From: Candidatus Falkowbacteria bacterium RIFOXYC2_FULL_47_12
GTDB lineage: Bacteria; Patescibacteriota; Patescibacteriia; Patescibacteriales; XYC2-FULL-47-12
Direction: 5' to 3'
Length of the DNA stretch: 10,688 nucleotides
Assembly: GCA_001778285.1 (NCBI GenBank)
Contig: MFGL01000006.1
Location: 18,178-28,865, forward strand
Shown here: positions 1-5,118 of the stretch, piece by piece
Numbering within the stretch: position 1 is the first letter of the stretch
How the letters are laid out: each line of letters begins with the position of its first letter
The notes under the pieces: generated by a model
The model's input: only the letters and a program-made list of their open reading frames with translations
What the model was told of the DNA's origin: nothing
Databases searched by the model: none
Program-made: the position numbers and the translations under genes

Positions 1-54
1 CTAGGACACAAGGTTCTCATCCTTGAAACCGGGGTTCAATTCCCCGTGGCGGTA
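1..54 (+). tRNA. tRNA-Glu (anticodon CTC), 5' end cut by window edge
   Basis: The visible part begins in the D arm (TAGGACA, typical of glutamate tRNAs). The anticodon stem is CAAGG (9-13) with CCTTG (21-25), a perfect 5-bp stem around the 7-base loop TTCTCAT. This places U33 at 15 and the anticodon CTC at 16-18, which reads GAG. The T arm is CGGGG (30-34) with CCCCG (42-46) around the canonical loop TTCAATT. The 3' acceptor strand is 47-53, with discriminator A54. The following bases are CTA, so CCA is not fully encoded and would have to be added after transcription. The 5' acceptor strand and most of the D arm lie outside the window, so acceptor pairing cannot be tested. Confidence 0.88.
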
Positions 55-67
55 CTATAACAAGCAT

Positions 68-115
68 GGCGGGCAGGTCATCCTGAAAAGACGGGTCCGA
101 CTCCCGTAGGGGCTA
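68..115 (+). pseudogene. tRNA 3'-half-like remnant
   Basis: A T-arm-like hairpin, ACGGG (91-95) with CCCGT (103-107) around TCCGACT, is followed by an acceptor-like AGGGGCT-A (108-115). The loop has C where tRNAs have T55. Upstream, CAGG-TCAT-CCTG (74-85) occupies the anticodon-arm place but has only a 4-base loop. Compared with the neighbouring tRNA-Glu (AGGTTCTCATCCTTGAAA), this stretch (AGGTCATCCTGAAAA) looks like a related arm that has lost bases. Only about 13 bases separate it from the end of the first tRNA, so a D arm and 5' acceptor strand do not fit, and no AGCCCCT partner is present. It is probably a decayed or partially duplicated tRNA. A structured 3' trailer is the alternative. 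Confidence 0.5.
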
Positions 116-124
116 CTCGCATTT

Positions 125-154
125 AAAAAACCACTTCTAAAGAAGCGGTTTTTT
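125..154 (+). terminator. Rho-independent terminator after the tRNA region
   Basis: The stem AACCACTTC / GAAGCGGTT has one A-C mismatch and a TAAA loop, and is followed by a run of six T (149-154). The six A before the stem (125-130) make it A/T-flanked on both sides, so it may also stop transcripts arriving on the other strand. It separates the tRNA unit from the RHH-nucleotidyltransferase gene. Confidence 0.8.
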
Positions 155-193
155 GATTGCCTGTTTATCCACAAGCGGCTTCTTTTCAACATT

Positions 194-216
194 TATAATT
201 GTATGATATAGTATGA
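194..216 (+). promoter_or_regulatory. Candidate promoter/operator region with GTATGA direct repeat
   Basis: A/T-rich DNA 26-48 bases before the start codon at 242 holds a consensus -10-like TATAAT (194-199). It also holds two perfect copies of GTATGA (201-206 and 211-216) separated by TATA, so the repeat period is exactly 10 bp, one helical turn. Ribbon-helix-helix repressors often bind such short tandem sites, and the next gene begins with an RHH domain, so autoregulation is a reasonable guess. No convincing -35 hexamer was found at standard spacing, so the promoter itself is only tentative. Confidence 0.35.
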
Positions 217-241
217 ACATAATATAAGTTAATATCTTCGT

Positions 242-1090
242 ATGGGAAAAAGTGACAGCCGAAAGCGATTGACGATCACGCTCAAAAAAGATGTCGTATC
301 CAAACTTGACGCCTGCATTGACGGCGCGCGCGTGCGTAATCGCTCGCACGCGATTGAATATATCTTGGGGAAACATTTCGCGCCGCGCTTGCAAAAAGCA
401 TTAATTTTGGCCGGCGGCGCCGGACTCAAAATGCGCCCCTTCACCTATGAGATGCCCAAGGCCATGATTCCGGTGAACGGCCGGCCGGTTTTAGAATATA
501 CCATTGAAAACCTGCGCCGCAACGACATTCGCGATATTACTATTTCTCTTGGTCATCAGGGCAAAAAAATCAAACAGCACTTTGGCGACGGCACCAAGTG
601 GGGGATAAAAATTACGTATTTGGAACAGGGAGAATTAGAAATCGGCACCGCGATGCCGGTCCTGGCGGCCAAAAAACACATTGGAGACAATGTTTTTTTG
701 CTCTACTACGCCGACGTACTGGCGAATATCAACTTTGAAGATATGATTGATTTTCACATCGCCAGCGACGCCGTCGCCACGCTGGCGCTCACATCAGTAA
801 ACAAACCGTCCAGCTGGGGCGTCGTGCGTTTGCAAGGAAGTCAGATTTATTCATTTCTGGAAAAACCGGATCCGCGCAAAGATTTGTCCAATATCATCAA
901 TGCCGGCGTCGCCATCGTTGAACCGGCAATTTTTTCATACTTTACGCCGCAGACGAAACGTCTGGAAAAAGACGTGTTTCCCAAATTAGTTGAACGGCAC
1001 AAACTGGCCGGCTATGTGTTTGCCGGACAATGGTTTGACGTGGGAAATCCGGCAAGCTACGAGCAGGCGGTGCGGGAGTGGCGGGGGTAA
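242..1090 (+). CDS. RHH domain fused to sugar-phosphate nucleotidyltransferase
   Basis: The protein has 282 aa. Residues ~9-47 read as a ribbon-helix-helix (CopG/MetJ-type) DNA-binding domain: strand RLTITL, then two helices with the RNRSHAIEYIL turn. Residues ~52-280 are an NTP_transferase domain. Visible motifs are LAGGAGLKMRPFT (56-68, the GxGTRLRPLT nucleotide loop with G-L-K-M substitutions), MPKAMIP with K73, GTA at 135-137, YADVL with D158 (metal-binding Asp position), FLEKP (205-209), NAGV (220-223) and WFDVGNP (264-270). Such enzymes condense a sugar 1-phosphate with an NTP to make an NDP-sugar. The sugar (glucose, mannose or GlcNAc) cannot be told from sequence. The ATG at 242 has no Shine-Dalgarno sequence, but the RHH domain begins right after it. 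A DNA-binding domain on such an enzyme suggests self-regulation or metabolite-gated control. It lies alone between two termination/spacer regions. Confidence 0.88.
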   Translation: MGKSDSRKRLTITLKKDVVSKLDACIDGARVRNRSHAIEYILGKHFAPRLQKALILAGGAGLKMRPFTYEMPKAMIPVNGRPVLEYTIENLRRNDIRDITISLGHQGKKIKQHFGDGTKWGIKITYLEQGELEIGTAMPVLAAKKHIGDNVFLLYYADVLANINFEDMIDFHIASDAVATLALTSVNKPSSWGVVRLQGSQIYSFLEKPDPRKDLSNIINAGVAIVEPAIFSYFTPQTKRLEKDVFPKLVERHKLAGYVFAGQWFDVGNPASYEQAVREWRG

Positions 1091-1110
1091 TAATGAAGCA
1101 CAACTTTAGT

Positions 1111-1134
1111 CTCTACTGATTGAGTTAAGTAGAG
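1111..1134 (+). other. Intergenic hairpin between two genes
   Basis: CTCTACT (1111-1117) pairs perfectly with AGTAGAG (1128-1134) around a 10-base loop. It sits about 20 bases after the stop of the nucleotidyltransferase gene. A T-rich stretch (TTCTTTCT, 1145-1152) follows at some distance, so it could be a weak terminator or mRNA-end structure, but there is no clean T run directly after the stem. The rest of the 112-base gap is A/T-rich, with TATAAA at 1173-1178 as a possible -10 for the next gene. Confidence 0.4.
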
Positions 1135-1187
1135 GTTGAGGTGGTTCTTTCTAGACCTTTAAAAATTTAAAATATAAAATCAGGAAA

Positions 1188-1194
1188 GTGAGGT
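1188..1194 (+). promoter_or_regulatory. Shine-Dalgarno sequence that sets the start at 1203
   Basis: GTGAGGT follows AAA and resembles AAAGGAGGT with one changed base. It ends 8 bases before the ATG at 1203. An in-frame GTG at 1188 lies inside this site and would have only AGGAAA directly against it, which is too close to serve as its ribosome site. Among the fully visible genes here, this is the only one with a well-placed Shine-Dalgarno sequence. Confidence 0.6.
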
Positions 1195-1202
1195 ACGGTA
1201 TC

Positions 1203-2162
1203 ATGGGAATGGGAATCGCAGGTCTTTTACAAAAAATCGGGGTTAATGGCAACGCCGTGGAGCTACCACACGGCTACCATACGAGAGTTTTTCTGTTGGA
1301 CGGCAGTGTAATAAAAGTAATTAGCAAGCCCGAATTATCTGATTTGACGCTTGCCAGTCAATTAGCAGATGACATTCTTCGGTACGCGACTGAGCTTGAA
1401 CGGATTGGTGTTCAATCACCAGCACTCCAAGTTAATCTGGTTGACTACAACGGCAGGTGGAACTTAGTAGTCACCAGTTCATTCTGTGGCTTAGATGTCT
1501 CTGAACGATTGAGTCGATCCTCCGTTGAGGATTGCACAAAGATTGCCGACAGCATCTTGACTATGCTCCGTCAATTTTTCCTCAATCCTGTTCAGGGTGG
1601 GAGTCTAGAAATTCAGGCTGGGGTTGATCCCAAGCCAGCGAATTTCTGTTTAGACGGACATGGGTTACATTTTGTAGACTGCATGCCCCCGCGAATCCGT
1701 CGTAGTGGCATTGCGATTGTAGAATTCCCAGCCCCTGTATCTAAACAAGGATATCAAATGGCGTATTTTCGTCACTTTGATATGAGAGGAATTCTTGCAG
1801 TTTTGCAGACACAACTCTGTCGTCTACGACCTGAATTTCGGCCTATGTTCAGACAAATTCTTCGGCAGTTTGCCGAAGAATTTAGAGGTAACGGGCTTGT
1901 TTGTTACCTTGACGAATTCGTTGGTTCGCGATTTGTGACCGCCAATACTGCTAACCGTTTGGCGATTATTCATAGCTTGCGTTGCGATGATATGTATGAA
2001 ATGCGCGATATAGCGTGTCAACTCGCGCTTGAAGATCCTAATGTTGCAAGACAGACAAAAGTTGAAAAAATATTTACCTTATCCCATTTTTATAATGACA
2101 AGCCGTCTGTGAAAAACACCGAAGAAATCAAAACTATTCTTCGAAAATTTACAGTACGGTAG
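1203..2162 (+). CDS. Kinase-fold-like protein of unknown function
   Basis: The protein has 319 aa from the ATG at 1203, or 324 aa if a GTG at 1188 is used. I do not recognise the family, but the motif order fits the protein-kinase/aminoglycoside-phosphotransferase fold. There is a strand with VIKVI (K38, VAIK-like), a helix with ELERIG (E64 or E66 as possible alpha-C Glu), a hinge-like WNLVVTSSFCGLDV (86-99), and VDPKPANF (141-148). In that last motif D142 and N147 have the D-x4-N spacing of a catalytic loop, but without the usual His before it. FVDCMPP (157-163) follows, with D159 in the DFG-Asp place. The C-terminal ~150 residues are helical and unassigned. No signal peptide or membrane segment is seen. 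Codon and base use is less GC-rich than glmS and its neighbours, and it has a Shine-Dalgarno sequence they lack, which hints at transfer. It could be an active small-molecule kinase or an inactive pseudokinase. It ends at a strong terminator. Confidence 0.7.
   Translation: MGMGIAGLLQKIGVNGNAVELPHGYHTRVFLLDGSVIKVISKPELSDLTLASQLADDILRYATELERIGVQSPALQVNLVDYNGRWNLVVTSSFCGLDVSERLSRSSVEDCTKIADSILTMLRQFFLNPVQGGSLEIQAGVDPKPANFCLDGHGLHFVDCMPPRIRRSGIAIVEFPAPVSKQGYQMAYFRHFDMRGILAVLQTQLCRLRPEFRPMFRQILRQFAEEFRGNGLVCYLDEFVGSRFVTANTANRLAIIHSLRCDDMYEMRDIACQLALEDPNVARQTKVEKIFTLSHFYNDKPSVKNTEEIKTILRKFTVR
1855..1921. repeat. Cluster of three inverted repeats inside the kinase-like gene
   Basis: Three elements follow each other. 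The first is a 13-bp perfect inverted repeat, AAATTCTTCGGCA (1855-1867) and TGCCGAAGAATTT (1871-1883), with a 3-base loop GTT. The second is AGGTAAC (1886-1892) with GTTACCT (1903-1909) around a 10-base loop. The third is the 10-bp palindrome ACGAATTCGT (1912-1921). All lie in open coding sequence (residues ~218-240) and do not break the frame. The first would make a very stable mRNA hairpin. No T run follows it, so it is not a standard terminator. Confidence 0.75.
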
Positions 2163-2178
2163 GGTATGTTTCTGAAGT

Positions 2179-2213
2179 CCCGATGATCAAAGTGATCATC
2201 GGGCATTTTCTTT
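2179..2213 (+). terminator. Rho-independent terminator for the kinase-like gene
   Basis: CCCGATGATCA (2179-2189) pairs perfectly over 11 bp with TGATCATCGGG (2193-2203) around an AAG loop, followed by CATTTTCTTT. It lies 16 bases after the stop at 2162. The stop codon and last codon of the opposing PHP gene (ends at 2196) lie inside the stem. Read on the minus strand, the hairpin lacks a T run, so it should act mainly on the plus-strand transcript. Confidence 0.88.
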
Positions 2214-3080
2214 AATTGCGGTTAATAATTTTTGAAAAAGTCTTACTGTTAGTCCTCCATCACCCATTTTCAACTCCGGGTGGTGTTTCTCGCCATGCCA
2301 ATCAGAGCCGCCAGTAACAACGAGAGAATACCGCCGGGCAATTTTTAAACAAAATTTTTTAACTACAGTATTATTTTTTGGTGAATAAATTTCAATACCG
2401 TTTAGTCTATTTTCTATTAACTTATTCAGGAGGGTGTTAAATTTTTTATCACCCTCTTTGTCTCCAAACTTTTTTATTAGCTTATCGTGAGTTTCTCCCG
2501 GATGAGCCAAAACCGCAACACCACCGGCACGTTGAACGAGGTGAATAGCAACCATGGGCGTCATCGCCCATTTCCCATAAGGGACGTAGGCAACCCCGCC
2601 AGTATTGAGCAGTTTCTGAGCTTGCCGTGGGGAAACGTTTAATTGAGGTGCGATTGCCCGGGCAATATCATATTTAGTGATTGCAAGGTTCGTCCCTTTA
2701 TTTTTTTTAACATCTCTATAGCTGATGTTGGTTATTTTGGCCTCTCGTAATTTTTTGATCATCTGACGCGCGCGTTGGTTATAACCATTAATTGTTTTCT
2801 TTAACCCTGCTTTGATGATATGTATGTTAAAATTTTTGGCGTAACCTAAAATATGAACTTCGGTTTGAAATAGCTTTGTACTTATTTCAACGCCCTGGAT
2901 GTATTGAAGACCAAAATTTTGAGCGAGTTTCTTCTTTTTTTTAAACCATAGCCAGGTATTGTGGTCGGTAATTGAAATTCCCTCTAAACCTCTTTTTTTC
3001 GCTAAAAACATGACTCGTTCTATGGGCCAATCACCATCTGAAAGGTCAGAGTGTATTTGTAGATCGTACTGATATTTCAT
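2196..3080 (-). CDS. PHP-domain metal-dependent phosphoesterase (YciV/Rnm-like)
   Basis: The protein has 294 aa, close to the ~290 aa of E. coli YciV/Rnm. Metal-site motifs run in order: DLQIHSDLSDG (6-16, with H10 and D15), GISITDHNT (H40), GVEIS (E65), VHILGY (H76), AVLAHPGE (H193) and GGSDWHG (D260, H262). GYVP-type text (VAYVPYGKWAMT, 163-174) matches the insert subdomain of the YciV group. The family hydrolyses phosphoesters, such as nucleoside 3',5'-bisphosphates or short RNA 5' ends. The exact substrate is not readable here. The first ligand of the HxH pair is Gln (Q8) instead of His. The start was set at 3080 because homology begins there; a longer frame to 3167 adds 29 non-conserved residues. 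The gene is markedly A/T-rich compared with glmS, with which it is divergent. Confidence 0.87.
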   Translation of the reverse strand: MKYQYDLQIHSDLSDGDWPIERVMFLAKKRGLEGISITDHNTWLWFKKKKKLAQNFGLQYIQGVEISTKLFQTEVHILGYAKNFNIHIIKAGLKKTINGYNQRARQMIKKLREAKITNISYRDVKKNKGTNLAITKYDIARAIAPQLNVSPRQAQKLLNTGGVAYVPYGKWAMTPMVAIHLVQRAGGVAVLAHPGETHDKLIKKFGDKEGDKKFNTLLNKLIENRLNGIEIYSPKNNTVVKKFCLKIARRYSLVVTGGSDWHGEKHHPELKMGDGGLTVRLFQKLLTAIKENAR

Positions 3081-3117
3081 AATTTCCACTATAACACTAT
3101 TTTTACAACAGATAAAG

Positions 3118-3150
3118 AAAAAACCTGCCCCTTTCCGGCTCGGAAAAAGG
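3118..3150 (-). other. Hairpin plus T run upstream of the PHP gene (attenuator-like)
   Basis: Read on the minus strand, TTTCCG-AGC-CGGAAA (3146-3132) is followed after 8 bases by six T (3123-3118). It lies 38-70 bases before the PHP start codon. The arrangement resembles a weak intrinsic terminator in a leader, but the stem is only 6 bp and the gap to the T run is longer than usual. Confidence 0.3.
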
Positions 3151-3198
3151 TAGCATCGCGTTGCCAAAAAACATCCCTATTTGTGTATTTTAATGACT

Positions 3199-3227
3199 TT
3201 GACGACAATGAATGCGTGGGGTATACT
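3199..3227 (+). promoter_or_regulatory. Sigma70-type promoter of glmS operon
   Basis: TTGACG (3199-3204) and TATACT (3222-3227) each match the consensus at 5 of 6 positions, with an ideal 17-base spacer. Transcription would start near 3234, leaving a leader of only about 20 bases before the glmS ATG at 3255. That leader has no Shine-Dalgarno sequence and no room for a glmS ribozyme. The -10 overlaps the first of two copies of TATACTT (3222-3228 and 3234-3240). Confidence 0.8.
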
Positions 3228-3254
3228 TTCCGTTATACTTACCCCTTTCTCCCT

Positions 3255-5093
3255 ATGTGCGGCATTGTCGGCTACATTGGCACAACAGAGGCGCGGCCGG
3301 TCCTTTTGGACGGCTTGCGTCGTTTGGAGTACCGCGGCTATGACTCGGCCGGCTTGGCCGTGTGGGACGGACAAAAAATTAACTTGGCTAAAATTAAAGG
3401 CCGAGTGGCAGATTTGGCCGGACTGTTGCAACAACAATCCGTCAAGGGCACCGTGGGCATTGCGCACACGCGCTGGGCCACGCACGGCGAGCCCACCACG
3501 GCCAACGCGCACCCGCACGCTGATTGCAAAAACAATGTTTACGTGGTGCACAACGGCATTGTAGAAAATTACAAAGCGCTAAAAGACCAGCTTATCCGCG
3601 AGGGGCACACTTTCCACTCCGAAACCGACACTGAAATATTGTCGCATTTAATTGAAAAGTATCTCACTGGCGCTACGACACTGGAGCAGGCGGTCAGCCG
3701 CGCCCTGAAATTCGTCAAAGGCACCTACGCGCTTTTGGCCATTGCAAGCTCTGACCCGGAAAAAATCGTGGCCGCGCGTTTGAGCAGCCCCCTGCGCATC
3801 GGCGTCAGCGCGGACCAGGTTTTTATTGCCTCCGACCCTTCCGCTCTCCTGAACTATACCTCCCGCGTGGTAACACTCACCGACGGAGAGCTGGCTGTGA
3901 TCACCCGCGGCAACTATACGATAACGAGCCTTGAGGACGGGGGAGCGATAAACCGCGAAGCCGAGACCATAGACTGGAACATTGATGAAATTCAAAAGAG
4001 CGGCTTTGACCACTTCATGCTCAAAGAAATTTTTGAACAGCCGGAAACCGTTATCAACAGCACCCGCGGCCGTCTCATTCCCGCCGAGGGACGCGCGGTT
4101 TTGGGCGGACTCGCCGACGTTGAAGATAAATTGCGGGCACTCAAACGCCTGACCATTGTCGCCTGCGGCACAGCGAGCTATGCCGGCTTGGTCGGCGAGT
4201 ATATGCTGGAAGAATATGCGGACCTGCCTGTTGAAGTCTGCGTGGCTTCGGAATTTCGCTACCGCAAACCCTCGCTCATCCCGCGCGAAGACGCGGTGCT
4301 CGTCATCAGCCAGTCCGGCGAAACCGCCGATACGCTGGCGGCCGTGCGCGAAGCCAAAGCCAAAGGCGTGCTGACATTGGGTATTGTCAACGTCATCGGC
4401 TCCACTATCTCGCGCGAAACCGATGCCGGCGTTTACAATCATGCCGGACCGGAAATTTCCGTGTGCTCCACCAAGGTGTTTATGTCACAGCTCACCGTGC
4501 TGGCCCTGCTGACCCTGCTTTTAGGCAGACAGCGGCGCATGTCTCTCGTGACGGGACAACGCATTGCCGCCGAACTCGCGGCTTTGCCCGCGCGCATGGC
4601 AGAACTGCTTGCGCAAGCTGACCGTATTAAAACAGTCGCTCAACACTGCCAGTCAGCCAAAAATTTCTTTTTCTGTGGACGAAAATACAACTACCCGATT
4701 GCGCTGGAGGGGGCGCTCAAGCTCAAAGAAATCAGTTACCGGCACGCCGAGGGCCTGGCGGCCGGCGAGCTCAAGCACGGACCGCTCGCCATGGTTGATG
4801 AGCATTTCCCGGTTATTTTTATCTGCCCCAAAGACAGCGTGTACGAAAAAAATATCAGCAATATTCAGGAGGTAAAAGCGCGCCGCGGCCGCGTTATTGC
4901 CATTGCGACCGCCGGTGATACCGACATCGCCGCCATTGCCGATGACGTCATCTATATTCCCAAGACGCTTGAAATGCTCACACCGCTTTTGGCCGTGGTG
5001 CCGCTGCAGCTTTTTGCCTACTACATCGCACAAAGCTTAGGCGTGGATATTGACAAGCCACGCAACCTGGCCAAGTCGGTAACGGTAGAATAA
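3255..5093 (+). CDS. glmS: Glutamine-fructose-6-phosphate aminotransferase (isomerizing)
   Basis: The enzyme makes glucosamine-6-phosphate from fructose-6-P and glutamine, the first step to UDP-GlcNAc for the cell wall, in the cytoplasm. The 612 aa match the usual 600-610. The N-terminal class II glutaminase domain starts MCGIVGYIG, so Cys2 becomes the N-terminal nucleophile. It also has RGYDSAG (27-33), HTRWATHGEPTTANAHPH (71-88), HNGIVENY (99-106) and SETDTEIL. Two SIS sugar-isomerase domains follow: VACGTASY and ISQSGETADT in the first, and GRKYNYPIALEGALKLKE, HAEGLAAGELKHGPLA and the C-terminal PRNLAKSVTVE with K607 (the residue that binds the sugar ring carbonyl in E. coli) in the second. 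A frame open to 3183 was rejected because it would contain the promoter and would bury the catalytic Cys. First gene of the operon; the next starts 25 bases on. Confidence 0.97.
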   Translation: MCGIVGYIGTTEARPVLLDGLRRLEYRGYDSAGLAVWDGQKINLAKIKGRVADLAGLLQQQSVKGTVGIAHTRWATHGEPTTANAHPHADCKNNVYVVHNGIVENYKALKDQLIREGHTFHSETDTEILSHLIEKYLTGATTLEQAVSRALKFVKGTYALLAIASSDPEKIVAARLSSPLRIGVSADQVFIASDPSALLNYTSRVVTLTDGELAVITRGNYTITSLEDGGAINREAETIDWNIDEIQKSGFDHFMLKEIFEQPETVINSTRGRLIPAEGRAVLGGLADVEDKLRALKRLTIVACGTASYAGLVGEYMLEEYADLPVEVCVASEFRYRKPSLIPREDAVLVISQSGETADTLAAVREAKAKGVLTLGIVNVIGSTISRETDAGVYNHAGPEISVCSTKVFMSQLTVLALLTLLLGRQRRMSLVTGQRIAAELAALPARMAELLAQADRIKTVAQHCQSAKNFFFCGRKYNYPIALEGALKLKEISYRHAEGLAAGELKHGPLAMVDEHFPVIFICPKDSVYEKNISNIQEVKARRGRVIAIATAGDTDIAAIADDVIYIPKTLEMLTPLLAVVPLQLFAYYIAQSLGVDIDKPRNLAKSVTVE

Positions 5094-5118
5094 CACTAGG
5101 AATTAGAAATTTAATGCT

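Noticed and set aside
1..240. Integrated element at the tRNA (attachment site)
   Set aside because: The tRNA-like 3' half is suggestive, but no integrase, excisionase or second copy of the repeat lies in the window.
3081..3167. 29-residue N-terminal extension of the PHP protein
   Set aside because: It is not family-like, overlaps a hairpin with T run, and the PHP motif begins just after the Met at 3080.
3183..3254. 24-residue N-terminal extension of GlmS
   Set aside because: It contains the -10 box and start site of the promoter, and GlmS needs Cys directly after the initiator Met.
3228..3254. glmS ribozyme/riboswitch
   Set aside because: The leader is only about 20 bases, far shorter than the ribozyme, and no such fold is seen upstream.
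3181..3564. 127-codon plus-strand frame overlapping glmS
   Set aside because: It is a shifted-frame shadow of the glutaminase domain, with low-complexity Arg/Thr/Pro composition.
3648..4442. 264-codon open frame on the minus strand
   Set aside because: It is fully antisense to conserved glmS sequence, with no recognisable domain and no ribosome site; a by-product of GC-rich codon use.
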